The notes under the pieces were generated by a model. It was not told the origin of the DNA. It ran no database searches and saw only the letters and a list, made by a program, of their open reading frames with translations. A stretch of 64,000 bases of DNA. Origin: Pseudomonas kribbensis. GTDB taxonomy: Bacteria; Pseudomonadota; Gammaproteobacteria; Pseudomonadales; Pseudomonadaceae. Location of the stretch: assembly GCF_003352185.1 (NCBI RefSeq), contig NZ_CP029608.1, forward strand, positions 3,224,001 through 3,288,000, read 5' to 3'. This document shows, in pieces, positions 26,724 through 35,440 of this stretch; positions within the stretch are counted from its first letter, which is position 1; the number at the start of each line of letters is the position of its first letter. A program made the position numbers and the translations under genes.

Positions 26724-27208
26724 GCGGGACTCCTCGAAGGTGCTGCTGAATCTTGCGGGTAGTAGCGGCTGATGGTGTCGACCACGCAGCCAGGGCGTTC
26801 TTCGCCATCGATCTCGACACTGACGCGGATGGTCGCCTGGACGCCGCCCTTGACCTCGTCGACGGCCATCAACTGCGCACGACCGCGCACACGAGAACCC
26901 ACCGGCACCACCGTGGGAAAACGCACGCGCTCGCAGCCATAGTTGACGCCCATGGCGATGCCGCGCACCTCGACGATCTGCGGCAGAAACAGGTTGACCA
27001 GCGACAGGCTCAGATAGCCGTGGGCGATGCAGCCGCCGAAGGGACCACTGGAGGCCTTGACCGGGTCGACGTGAATCCACTGATGATCGCCAGTGGCTTC
27101 GGCAAACAGATTGATGCGGTCTTGCGCCAGCAACAGCCAGTCGCTGACGCCCAGCTCTTCACCCACCGCGTCGCGCAGGGCGAAAGGCGTGTCGAAAATA
27201 CGCGGCAT
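26720..27208 (-). CDS. MaoC-type enoyl-CoA hydratase
   Basis: 162 residues, ATG at 27208. Single hot-dog MaoC domain with the hydratase motif [17 protein letters not shown] (catalytic Asp and His) and [12 protein letters not shown]. It would hydrate an enoyl-CoA made by the acyl-CoA dehydrogenases of the same operon. Neighbours: the IpdF-like SDR stop is 1 bp upstream and the thiolase start overlaps its end by 4 bp. Confidence 0.85.
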   Translation of the reverse strand: MPRIFDTPFALRDAVGEELGVSDWLLLAQDRINLFAEATGDHQWIHVDPVKASSGPFGGCIAHGYLSLSLVNLFLPQIVEVRGIAMGVNYGCERVRFPTVVPVGSRVRGRAQLMAVDEVKGGVQATIRVSVEIDGEERPGCVVDTISRYYPQDSAAPSRSPA

Positions 27209-27209
27209 G

Positions 27210-27992
27210 TCACGCCCTCTGGCTGGAGACCGACAACACTTCGCCGGTCATGTAGGAGCTGTAGTCGCTGGCCAGGAACATCATCACATTGGCCACTTCC
27301 CAGACCTCGGCGGCGCGGCCGAAGGCTTCGTTGGCCGCCAGTTGCTCGAGCACGGCCTGCGGCGCGGATTTGCGCAGGAAATCGTGCAAGGCAATGCTCG
27401 GGCTCACTGCGTTGATGCGGATTCCGTAATCGGCGGCCTCGACCGCCGCGCAGCGAGTCAACGCCATGACCCCGGCCTTGGCAGCGGCGTAGTGCGCCTG
27501 CTCTTTTTGCGCCCGCCAGCCAAGGACCGAAGCGTTATTGACGATGACCCCGGCGCCACGCTCCATCATCTTCGGCAGCATGGCCCGGGTCATGCGCATG
27601 GTGCCGGTCAGCGTCACGTCGAGGACCCGGCTCCATTGCTCATCGGTCATCTCCACCAGCAACGCGGAACCACCGAGGCCGGCGTTGTTGATCAGCACGT
27701 CGACGCCTTCGAGGTCACGCTCGGCGCTGGCAATCAGCTGTTGCACCTGGGCTTCGTCGGCGACGTTGCAGACTTGCCCGAAAACCTGCTGCAGACCGGT
27801 GGTTTCGCGGATTTTCAGCACCGCTTCGGCCAGCCGCCCTTCATGGATGTCGCTGATCATCAAGGCCCGACAGCCTTCCTCGGCGGCCCGCAGCGCGGCG
27901 GAAAAACCGATACCGGCGCCGGCTGCTGCCGTGATCAGCACCGACTTGCCACGCAACAGACCGTGACCGGCGACATAGTGAGGAACAGACAT
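27210..27992 (-). CDS. IpdF-like short-chain dehydrogenase
   Basis: 260 residues from the ATG at 27992 (MSVPHYVAGHGLLRG) with AAGGAG 7 bp upstream; a GTG at 28010 is in frame but poorly placed. The cofactor motif is unusual, ITAAAGAGIGFSAALRA, and the active site is YAAAK. Stretches such as VIVNNASVLGWRAQKEQAHY and GIRINAVSPSIALHDFL agree closely with what I remember of actinobacterial IpdF, which oxidises a hydroxyl of the HIP-derived CoA ester. Position beside the FadE and MaoC genes supports a role in C/D-ring breakdown. Confidence 0.72.
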   Translation of the reverse strand: MSVPHYVAGHGLLRGKSVLITAAAGAGIGFSAALRAAEEGCRALMISDIHEGRLAEAVLKIRETTGLQQVFGQVCNVADEAQVQQLIASAERDLEGVDVLINNAGLGGSALLVEMTDEQWSRVLDVTLTGTMRMTRAMLPKMMERGAGVIVNNASVLGWRAQKEQAHYAAAKAGVMALTRCAAVEAADYGIRINAVSPSIALHDFLRKSAPQAVLEQLAANEAFGRAAEVWEVANVMMFLASDYSSYMTGEVLSVSSQRA

Positions 27993-28006
27993 GGAAAACT
28001 CCTTGA

Positions 28007-29200
28007 TCACACAGGAAGGCGTGGCTCTTTGGGCATGCCCAAAGCGCGCTCGGCGATGATGTTGCGCTGGATCTCGTTGCTGCCGCCGTAGAGGGTGTCG
28101 GCACGGCTGAACAGGTAAAGCGATTGCAGGCGCGTGAGTTGATACGGCGCGGCCTCGAGCAGTTCGGCGTCGGCGCCGAGGACGTCCATCGCCAGCTTGC
28201 CGAGGCTGGCGTGCCAGGTGGACCAGAACAGCTTGTAGATGGTCGCTTCCTTGCGCAGCGAACCGTCCTGGGCACCCGACAGCATGCGCAGCGAGTTGTA
28301 GCGCATGATCCGCAGGCCGCTCCAGGCCTGGGCCAGACGCTGACGCAAGGCCGGATCGCGCGCGGCACCATTGGCCCGGGCGATGCCGATGATCTCGTTC
28401 AGTTCATTGTGAAACTGCATCTGCTGACCGAGGGTCGACACCCCGCGCTCGAAACCGAGCAGCGCCATGGCGATCTTCCAGCCCTCGCCCGGCTGGCCGA
28501 CGATGTTGGCGGCATCGGTACGGGCGTCGTCGAAGAACACTTCGTTGAATTCCGACGTGCCGGTCAGTTGCTCGATCGGTCGCACGGTGATTTCGGCCTG
28601 CGCCATCGGCACCAGCAGGAACGACAGACCGCGATGGCCGACACTGCCGGGCTCGGTGCGGGCCAGCACAAAACACCAGTCCGATTCATGGGCCAGTGAG
28701 GTCCAGACTTTCTGCCCGTTGATGATCCAGCTGCCGCTGTCTTCATCCAGCGTGGCCCGGGTCTTGACGTTGGCGAGGTCCGAGCCGGCGCCCGGTTCCG
28801 AATAACCCTGGCACCAGAATGCCGTGCCGTTGACGATCCCCGGCAGGAATCGCCGCTGCTGTTCGGCGCTGCCGAAAGCGGCGATGGTCGGGCCAGCCAG
28901 GCCTTCGCCGATATGCCCCATGCGTCCGGGACCGCCGGCGCGGGCGTATTCCTCGTGGAAGATCACTTGCTGACTGATCGACAGTCCTCGGCCGCCGTGC
29001 TCCGGGGCCCAACCCACGCAGGTCCAGCCACCCTCGGCGAGCTTGCGTTCCCAGGCTTTGCGTTCCTCGGGGAACATGTGCTCGTCACCCGGGCCGCCGC
29101 GAAAACGCAGGGCTTCGAATTCGCCGCTGAGGTTGACGCGCAACCAGTCAGCCACTTCCTGACGGAAGCGTTCATCGTGTTCGCTGAAACTGATCTTCAT
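28007..29200 (-). CDS. Acyl-CoA dehydrogenase, FadE30-like subunit
   Basis: 397 residues, ATG at 29200. Acyl-CoA dehydrogenase with FAD/substrate motifs GYSEPGAGSDLANVKTRA and the C-terminal RADTLYGGSNEIQRNIIAER. This form is typical of FadE30, which dehydrogenates HIP-CoA. It overlaps the second dehydrogenase gene by 4 bp. Steroid-type ACADs are often alpha2beta2 heterotetramers built from two such adjacent genes, which is the likely arrangement here. Confidence 0.83.
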   Translation of the reverse strand: MKISFSEHDERFRQEVADWLRVNLSGEFEALRFRGGPGDEHMFPEERKAWERKLAEGGWTCVGWAPEHGGRGLSISQQVIFHEEYARAGGPGRMGHIGEGLAGPTIAAFGSAEQQRRFLPGIVNGTAFWCQGYSEPGAGSDLANVKTRATLDEDSGSWIINGQKVWTSLAHESDWCFVLARTEPGSVGHRGLSFLLVPMAQAEITVRPIEQLTGTSEFNEVFFDDARTDAANIVGQPGEGWKIAMALLGFERGVSTLGQQMQFHNELNEIIGIARANGAARDPALRQRLAQAWSGLRIMRYNSLRMLSGAQDGSLRKEATIYKLFWSTWHASLGKLAMDVLGADAELLEAAPYQLTRLQSLYLFSRADTLYGGSNEIQRNIIAERALGMPKEPRLPV

Positions 29201-30369
29201 GGCTGCTCCCCCAGAATCGCCTCGGCGATACGCTCCAGATGCCAGGCCGGCAGACCGAGAAAACTCTCGCTGGCGCGGGCGCGTTTGAAATACAGGTGCA
29301 CGTCGTATTCCCAGGTGAAGCCGACCCCGCCGTGCAACTGAATGGCTTCCGAGGCGCAGTGAAAGAAGGTGTCCGAGCAGTGGGCCTTGGCCAGCGCGGA
29401 GGCTGTCGGCAACTCGGCGGCCACCTGCGGATCGCCTTCAGGGTCGAGCACTTCCTGGGCGACGCACGCCGCGTAATAACTGGCTGAACGGGCGCATTCC
29501 ACCTGCAGCATCATGTCGGCGGCGCGGTGTTTGAGGGCCTGGAAACTGGCGATCGGCCGGCCGAATTGCTGGCGTTCCTGCATGTAGGCGACGCTCAGAT
29601 CCAGCACTTGTTGCGCGCCGCCGGTCTGTTCGCAAGCCAGGGCGATGCAGGCCAGTTGCAGCACCCGTTCAAGGTGCGGCCAGCCTGCGCCGAACTCGCC
29701 GAGCAGGCATTGCCCGTCGAGGTACACGCCGTTGAGCCGGATGCGTGCCTGACGACGGGTCTGGTCCATGGTCGGCAGCATCTGCCGCTCGATTCCGGGG
29801 TGATCGGCATCCACGGCGAACAGGCTGATGCCTGCCTCGCCAACGGATCCGGGCAGTCGTGCAGCGATGATCAGTAGGTCAGCGCCATGCCCGTCGAGCA
29901 CATGATTGAGCGTGCCGTTGAGCACAAAACCGTCGCCCTCCTTCACCGCCGTGACCTGCACGTCTTCGGCGGCCCGGCCGTTGGCGCTGCTGAATGCCAG
30001 TGCGGCGGTGACGCTGCCGTCGGCAATCAATGGCAGCCAGCGCTGCTTTTGTTGATCGTCAGCGGCCAGCAGCAACGCCGGCGTGGCCATGCAAGCGGTG
30101 GCAAAAAACGGAGAACACAGCAATCGACGGCCCATCTGTTCCAGCAAGATGCCCAGTTCGACAAATCCGAGCCCCAGCCCGCCATAGGCTTCGGGAATAT
30201 GAATCGCCGGCCAGTACATTTCGCTGCACAGGCGCTGCCACAACGCCTCGTCGAAACCCCGCTCACTGACCATCGCCGCGCGCACGGCGGCTGAATCCGA
30301 GACATGCGCCAGAAAACCTTCGGCCGATTCGCGGATCATTTCCTGTTCGTCGCTGAATGCAAACTCCAT
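29197..30369 (-). CDS. Acyl-CoA dehydrogenase, partner subunit
   Basis: 390 residues, ATG at 30369, first gene of the leftward operon ACAD-ACAD-IpdF-MaoC-thiolase-ksi. The fold is acyl-CoA dehydrogenase, with the C-terminal HGGVGFTWEYDVHLYFKRA typical of the second subunit in steroid ACAD pairs. Its mid-domain lacks the GYSEPGAGSD motif seen in its partner, having LAFSSANGRAAEDVQ there instead, so one subunit may supply FAD contacts and the other the substrate site. Specific substrate unknown (side chain or HIP-type CoA ester). Confidence 0.82.
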   Translation of the reverse strand: MEFAFSDEQEMIRESAEGFLAHVSDSAAVRAAMVSERGFDEALWQRLCSEMYWPAIHIPEAYGGLGLGFVELGILLEQMGRRLLCSPFFATACMATPALLLAADDQQKQRWLPLIADGSVTAALAFSSANGRAAEDVQVTAVKEGDGFVLNGTLNHVLDGHGADLLIIAARLPGSVGEAGISLFAVDADHPGIERQMLPTMDQTRRQARIRLNGVYLDGQCLLGEFGAGWPHLERVLQLACIALACEQTGGAQQVLDLSVAYMQERQQFGRPIASFQALKHRAADMMLQVECARSASYYAACVAQEVLDPEGDPQVAAELPTASALAKAHCSDTFFHCASEAIQLHGGVGFTWEYDVHLYFKRARASESFLGLPAWHLERIAEAILGEQP

Positions 30370-30469
30370 CGCGGCGCCTTCTACTCGTCTGGCGGAGCAC
30401 CCGTGAAGTGGTGCCCCTTTGAGTAGCGAGTCTGGTCCGGGCGGTGCACGGCAGAATCGTCAGGCTTGC

Positions 30470-30488
30470 CTAGTCCGAATGGAGGTTG
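30470..30488 (+). promoter_or_regulatory. Putative LuxR/TeiR-type operator at the right end of the island
   Basis: CTAGTCC-GAAT-GGAGGTTG, two mismatches to consensus, 101 bp upstream of the leftward ACAD operon. Its polarity is opposite to the other left-serving sites, which may not matter for a palindrome. Confidence 0.5.
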
Positions 30489-31005
30489 TCGAAAGTTTTG
30501 AACGAATTGGCTTTCATCCGGATCTTTCTTTCGAGGTTAACTTGCAAGTTAAAAGGCCAACTAACCAAGTAATTCACTCAACTATCAAGAACGCTTATAG
30601 CCAGCCGCAATAACTCAAATAACAAAAAATAATGCCACTTGGCCACCATCTAAGTAGCTTGCTAACAAACCAAGTTGAAATAGTTTCTCATTTGGCGGCT
30701 TAAACAGTATTTAAATAGCTTCAACAAAACCATTCATCTTGTTGAATATCTTGACTAAATCTACGAACAATTCCCGCTACGTTGCGGCACTTCCACACCC
30801 ACTAAACACCCGCTGAAAAACGCCATCACCCAATCGACTTGCAAAACCACAACAACCGTCTAGGTTCATGAATATCTTCGCAAGCGCTATCAATCGAATA
30901 ATAAAAACAGCCCTCCCGGCGGGAGCGTTCATTCTTCTGAAACAAACAAGACGCTGCTTTAGTTGCTGAACGGAACTCAGTCATCACAATCAAGAGGGAT
31001 GCTTG
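30489..31005. other. AT-rich gene-free stretch between the steroid island and the ebo operon
   Basis: About 500 bp clearly richer in A and T than the rest of the window, with many AAT/AAC runs and no convincing gene on either strand. It holds the 16-bp palindrome at 30537-30552 and a short GC-rich inverted repeat CTCCCGGCGGGAG near 30914-30926. The ebo promoter should lie here, with AGAGGGA just before the first start codon. Confidence 0.75.
30537..30552. promoter_or_regulatory. Perfect 16-bp palindrome in the AT-rich leader
   Basis: TTAACTTGCAAGTTAA is self-complementary over its full length. It looks like a dimeric regulator site (for example TetR- or MarR-like), but no regulator is identified. 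Confidence 0.55.
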
Positions 31006-32880
31006 ATGAAGCACAGCCGTTGGTATCGTGCGCTCTCGAAAAATGCGTCGGCCGGACATTTCTGGCTGTCACTGTTTTGCTTTGCAGTACTGGTGATTGC
31101 CAGCTTCCTGTTGTTCGAACAGCAGATCCAGGACTTCCTCAATCATCTCGACCTGTACCTGCCGAGTTCCCCCACCCAGCAACTCAACCTCGCGCTTTTG
31201 CTGATCGCCCTGTTGGCGCTGGACGTTGTGTTGCCCGTGCCTTCCAGTGTGGTCGCGCTGCTGGCCGTGGCCATTTTGGGCAGTGTCGGCGGTTATCTGG
31301 TGATCTTCATTGGCCTGTGCCTGGGGGCCGGGTTGGGTTACGCATTGGGTGCCGGCTATTTCCGGATGCTGTCCAGTCGTCTCGGCCTGCATCAACGCAA
31401 GCCCGGGCAAATGGCCTATCGACTGGGCACGCTGTCGTTGATCTGCCTGCGCGGGGTGCCGGTACTGGCTGAAACCTCCGTGGTAGCGGCGGGCATGCAG
31501 CGTTATCCGCTGCGCTCATTCCTGCTGGTGACCACCCTGGCCAACGCCGGTCTGGCACTGGCCTACAGCGCCATCGGCACATTCCTCGTCGAGGAGAACG
31601 CGTTGCTGGTGACGATTCTCGCCAGCATGGTGTTACCGGGGCTGTTCATCGCCGGCTACAGCCTGTTCAAAGCCTTGCGCAAACACACTGCCGAGCAAAC
31701 GCTGCACGGGCGATTCGAGGTCAGTTACGACTACCCGGTGGTGTTCACCGATCACCTCTTCGACGCTTCCAACCCCTGCCTGCATCAACAACTCACCAAC
31801 CGGCAAAACGGCCGGGTGACGGTGATGGTGTTCGCCGATGAACAACTGCTGAAAAGCGCGCCGCACCTGCTGGCACAGATCGATGGCTACTTTGCCGCCC
31901 ATGCAGCGGACCTGCATTTGCAGGCGCCGCCGATTGCGGTGCCGGCCGGTGAACTGAGCAAGGATTCTCAGGTGTTGGAGCAGCTTTACGCCGACATGCT
32001 GAAACATGGGCTGGACCGGCATTGTTATGTGTTGTCTCTGGGCGGCGGCGCGGTATTGGATTCCGTAGGCTACGCCTGCGCCACCTTCCATCGCGGCATA
32101 CGCCTGATCCGTGTGCCGAGCACCGTGCTGGCCCAGAACGACGCCGGCATCGGGGTGAAAAACGGCATCAACGCCTTCGGCCAGAAAAACCTGCTCGGCG
32201 CCTTCTACCCCGCCACCGCCGTGATCAATGACTTCCAGTTGCTGACCAGCCTGACCCGCCGCGACCAGATCGCCGGGCTGGCCGAAGCGGTGAAAGTCGC
32301 GCTGATCAAGGACCGGGAATTCTTCGAATGGATGGAACAACAGGCCGACGCCCTCGCCCGCTTCGATCATTCGGCCAGTCGTTACGCGATCCGCCGTTGC
32401 GCCGAACTGCACCTGGCGCACATCACCGGCGCCGGCGATCCCTTCGAACGCGGCAACGGGCGACCACTGGATTACGGGCACTGGGCCGCGCACAAGCTGG
32501 AAAACCTCAGCCACCACCGCTTGCGCCATGGCGAAGCCGTGGCGGTGGGCATGGCCCTCGACGGGCTCTACGCCAATGCCCTCGGACTGTTGAGCGATGT
32601 CGACTGTGAACGGGTGATGAGCCTGTTGACCCAACTCGGTTTCAACCTGTGCCCGCCGGAACTGACCCTCAAAGATGCGCAAGGTCGCTCACCGGTGTTG
32701 CTCGGGCTGGAGGAGTTCCGCCAGCACCTCGGCGGACAACTCTCGATCCCGATGCTCAGCGGAATCGGCCAGTCGGTGGACCTGCATGAAATCGACGATG
32801 CGCGGATGGAGCGGGCGCTGCAGAAGCTGTCCACCCGCAGCATCCCGGTGCTCGACCTGAGCGAGGGCTTCGCGAAATGA
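31006..32880 (+). CDS. EboD-type sugar-phosphate cyclase (3-dehydroquinate synthase family) fused to an N-terminal VTT/DedA-like membrane domain
   Basis: 624 residues from the ATG at 31006, with AGAGGGA upstream. Residues ~1-225 are a membrane domain with several hydrophobic helices and VTT-like elements (LDVVLPVPSSVVALLAVA, RGVPVLAETSVVAAGM). From ~230 the 3-dehydroquinate synthase fold begins: SLGGGAVLDSVGYACATFHRG, VPSTVLAQNDAGIGVKNGIN, and the metal-site AEAVKVALI, YGHWAAHKLE and RHGEAVAVGM, so the Glu and two His ligands look kept. EboD proteins are normally soluble; the fusion would tie the enzyme to the inner membrane. First gene of the long operon; overlaps EboC by 4 bp. Confidence 0.82.
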   Translation: MKHSRWYRALSKNASAGHFWLSLFCFAVLVIASFLLFEQQIQDFLNHLDLYLPSSPTQQLNLALLLIALLALDVVLPVPSSVVALLAVAILGSVGGYLVIFIGLCLGAGLGYALGAGYFRMLSSRLGLHQRKPGQMAYRLGTLSLICLRGVPVLAETSVVAAGMQRYPLRSFLLVTTLANAGLALAYSAIGTFLVEENALLVTILASMVLPGLFIAGYSLFKALRKHTAEQTLHGRFEVSYDYPVVFTDHLFDASNPCLHQQLTNRQNGRVTVMVFADEQLLKSAPHLLAQIDGYFAAHAADLHLQAPPIAVPAGELSKDSQVLEQLYADMLKHGLDRHCYVLSLGGGAVLDSVGYACATFHRGIRLIRVPSTVLAQNDAGIGVKNGINAFGQKNLLGAFYPATAVINDFQLLTSLTRRDQIAGLAEAVKVALIKDREFFEWMEQQADALARFDHSASRYAIRRCAELHLAHITGAGDPFERGNGRPLDYGHWAAHKLENLSHHRLRHGEAVAVGMALDGLYANALGLLSDVDCERVMSLLTQLGFNLCPPELTLKDAQGRSPVLLGLEEFRQHLGGQLSIPMLSGIGQSVDLHEIDDARMERALQKLSTRSIPVLDLSEGFAK

Positions 32881-33767
32881 GCCAGACGCCGCGAAGCCTC
32901 AAGACCTGGATGACCCTCGGCCGTGTCTCCAACCTGCCCACGGTGTGGACCAACACCCTGGCCGCCGCGCTGCTGGCCAGCAGCGCCGGTGCACTGGCGC
33001 CGCCCTCGTGGCTGGTGTGGATTCTGCTGCTGTTCACCCTGTCGCTGCTGTATCTGGCCGGCATGTTGCTGAACGATCTGCTGGATGCCGACTGGGACCA
33101 GCAACACCACAATCCTCGGCCCATCACGCTGGGGCTGGTCAGTCGCCAGCAAGTGCGCCTCGCCACCGTGTTGTTACTGACATTGGCGGCAGCCTCGGTG
33201 CTGGGCCTGAGCCAGTTAATCGACCAGCCTCATTGGCTGTTGGCCAGCGTCAGCCTGTTGGTGGGCTGCATCATTGGCTACAACGTGCTGCACAAAAAAT
33301 ACGCCCACAGCGTCTGGTTGATGGGCGCCTGTCGCTCGGCGCTGTACCTCACGGCGGCGGCCAGCCTGGCGGTGCCGCCGGAGCCGATCTGGCTCTGCGC
33401 GATTTTGCTGGGCGTCTACATCAGCGGGCTGACTTACCTGGCGCGCAATGAGCACAACAACCAGTTGCTCAGTCGCTTGCCCTTGTTCTTGATGCTGAGC
33501 CCGCTGGCCCTGGCGATCTACGCCGACAATTTGTGGTTCTGGCCGGTGCTGTTGCTCTGGCTCGGCTGGCTGGGCTGGCATTACCGGCAGCACCTTGCCG
33601 ACCCGCAGCAGCGCAAGGTCCGCGCCTTTATCGGTGCCGGGCTCGCGGCGCTGCCACTGTTCGATGCGTTGGTGATGGCCGTGGCCAACCAGCCGTTGGG
33701 CAGCCTGCTGTGTGTCCTGGTGTTTTTCCTGCTCCCACACTTTCAACGCTGGATCAAACCGACATGA
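32877..33767 (+). CDS. eboC: EboC, UbiA-like membrane prenyltransferase family
   Basis: 296 residues, ATG at 32877 overlapping the previous stop. Eight or nine hydrophobic segments. The first UbiA metal/diphosphate motif is present as NDLLDADWDQQHHNPRP (NDxxDxxxD, about residue 61). The second aspartate-rich motif of true prenyltransferases is not obvious; the corresponding place reads YLARNEHNNQ. This is the usual state of EboC. It may prenylate a small acceptor or act in membrane passage of the metabolite; neither is shown here. Confidence 0.82.
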   Translation: MSQTPRSLKTWMTLGRVSNLPTVWTNTLAAALLASSAGALAPPSWLVWILLLFTLSLLYLAGMLLNDLLDADWDQQHHNPRPITLGLVSRQQVRLATVLLLTLAAASVLGLSQLIDQPHWLLASVSLLVGCIIGYNVLHKKYAHSVWLMGACRSALYLTAAASLAVPPEPIWLCAILLGVYISGLTYLARNEHNNQLLSRLPLFLMLSPLALAIYADNLWFWPVLLLWLGWLGWHYRQHLADPQQRKVRAFIGAGLAALPLFDALVMAVANQPLGSLLCVLVFFLLPHFQRWIKPT

Positions 33768-34519
33768 ACATGGACGTCACCGCGCCGCCGACGGCGGCCC
33801 TCGGCATGCGCCGCGATTGCCTTGCCGAACACCATCAGGCCCTCGCCCGGCAACTCGATGACAGCGAATTGCACTGGTGGCGTCAGGCACAGGAGCAACT
33901 GGCCCGGCAGCCGGACGCCAATACCGCATCGCTCCTGAGCGGCCAGTGCAAGCGTCATTTGCGTGACCGGGCGCTGCCCGACAGCCACTGGAATCTGATC
34001 CAGTTGGCACGTGCGTTATTGCTGGCACAGGTCCTTGAACAGTCCTCCGAGGGCGGACAATTGTCCTTGCTGCGCCAGCTTTTTCTATGGGGCGACGATC
34101 AGGAAAAGATCGCCGTCCTCAAAGCCTTCGACTGGCTCGACAGCCAGGGGCACTGCGTGGAACTGGCGTTGCAGGCCGGGCGCACCAGCAACAGCCAGGT
34201 GTTTGCCGCCCTCGCCCTCGATACGCCCTACCCGTCCCGTCACTACCCGGAACGGGCCTTCCACCAACTGGTGCTGAAAGCGCTGGGTATGGGGCTCGAT
34301 GTGCGACGCCTGACCGGCCTGAGCCAGCGACACAGCCTCACCCTCAATCAACTGGCCCTCGATCTGCTGGAAGAGCAACTCGCGGCTCACCGGGCGGTGT
34401 CCGTCGGCTTGCCCCTGGCAATTGCCTTCGACCGGCTCAGCCCGGAGCAACGCCAACGATTGACCGCCCTGGACCAACAGCAGCGCCTGCCGCCGGAATG
34501 GCGCGCCCACCTGAACTGA
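33764..34519 (+). CDS. eboA: EboA family metabolite traffic protein
   Basis: 251 residues, ATG at 33764 overlapping the EboC stop (ATGA). Largely alpha-helical, without signal peptide or membrane segment. EboA-like stretches include LARALLLAQVLE, LRQLFLWGDDQEKIAVLKAF and LALDTPYPSRHYPERAFHQLVLKAL-type sequence around residues 150-185, the last being the most conserved part as I recall it. Molecular role unknown; it is part of the conserved ebo set associated with export of scytonemin precursors in cyanobacteria and with nematode repellence (edb) in P. fluorescens. Confidence 0.78.
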   Translation: MNMDVTAPPTAALGMRRDCLAEHHQALARQLDDSELHWWRQAQEQLARQPDANTASLLSGQCKRHLRDRALPDSHWNLIQLARALLLAQVLEQSSEGGQLSLLRQLFLWGDDQEKIAVLKAFDWLDSQGHCVELALQAGRTSNSQVFAALALDTPYPSRHYPERAFHQLVLKALGMGLDVRRLTGLSQRHSLTLNQLALDLLEEQLAAHRAVSVGLPLAIAFDRLSPEQRQRLTALDQQQRLPPEWRAHLN

Positions 34520-34555
34520 TACCCAACGTCTCCTTTCCCTTGACGAGGATTCACC

Positions 34556-35440
34556 ATGCCCAAGTATTTCGATCCGCACATTCATATGGTCAGCCGCACC
34601 ACCGACGACTACCAGAACATGGCCGCCGCCGGCATCACCGGGGTGATCGAACCGGCCTTCTGGCAGGGTCAGGCCCGCACCAGTATCGGCAGCTTCATCG
34701 ATTACTTCGACACCCTGCTGGGCTGGGAGCGCTTTCGCGCCAGCATGTTCGGCATCCATCACTTCTGCACCATCGGCCTCAATCCCAAGGAGGCCAATGA
34801 TTTGTCGGTGGCCAATGAAGTGCTGGAGATCCTGCCTCGCTATCTGGTGAAAGACGGCGTGGTGGCGGTCGGTGAAATCGGCTACGACGACATCACGCCG
34901 GAGGAAGATCGCTTTCTCGCCGCGCAGCTGGAACTGGCCAGACAGTTCAATCTGCCGGTGCTGGTGCACACGCCGCACCGCGATAAGATCGGCGGCACCA
35001 AGCGCACGCTGGCGGTGATTCGCGAGGTGGGGATCAATGAGAATCTGGTGATCATCGATCACCTCAACGAACTGACGCTGCCGCTGGTACTGGACAGCGA
35101 CTGCTGGCGCGGCCACTCGATCTACCCCAACACCAAAATGTCGGAACAGCGCATGGTCGCCCTGCTCCAGCAATACGGCACCGATAAAATGGTGGTCAAC
35201 AGCGCCGCCGACTGGGGCATCAGCGATCCGCTCAAGGTGCCGAAAACCGGTCAGGCGATGTTGGCAGCGGGTTTCAGCGAGGCCCAGGTCGAACAAGTGC
35301 TGTTCCATAACCCGGTGGATTTTTTCGCCCAGAGCGGCCAACTGGACAAAACCCTGATCAGCACGCCGCTGCCCATCGATCAGCGCCGGCAATGGCAGGA
35401 CAACTCTGCCCTGCGCGGGCAGGAGCCGGTGATCAAATGA
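34556..35440 (+). CDS. eboB: EboB, TatD family metal-dependent hydrolase
   Basis: 294 residues, ATG at 34556 after GAGGA. TatD/amidohydrolase barrel: metal motif FDPHIHM at the N-terminus, VAVGEIGYDD (metal glutamate), LVHTPHRDK and the late aspartate in NSAADWGISDP. All expected ligands appear present. Substrate unknown. Downstream EboE start overlaps its stop by 4 bp. Confidence 0.85.
   Translation: MPKYFDPHIHMVSRTTDDYQNMAAAGITGVIEPAFWQGQARTSIGSFIDYFDTLLGWERFRASMFGIHHFCTIGLNPKEANDLSVANEVLEILPRYLVKDGVVAVGEIGYDDITPEEDRFLAAQLELARQFNLPVLVHTPHRDKIGGTKRTLAVIREVGINENLVIIDHLNELTLPLVLDSDCWRGHSIYPNTKMSEQRMVALLQQYGTDKMVVNSAADWGISDPLKVPKTGQAMLAAGFSEAQVEQVLFHNPVDFFAQSGQLDKTLISTPLPIDQRRQWQDNSALRGQEPVIK

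Noticed and set aside
30419..30613. Small plus-strand frame of 64 codons in the AT-rich leader
   Set aside because: Starts at the operator region, lacks a good ribosome site and has composition like the surrounding non-coding DNA.
30826..31059. Small minus-strand frame of 77 codons at the ebo promoter
   Set aside because: Overlaps the ebo start and likely promoter, with no motif and no ribosome site; treated as chance.
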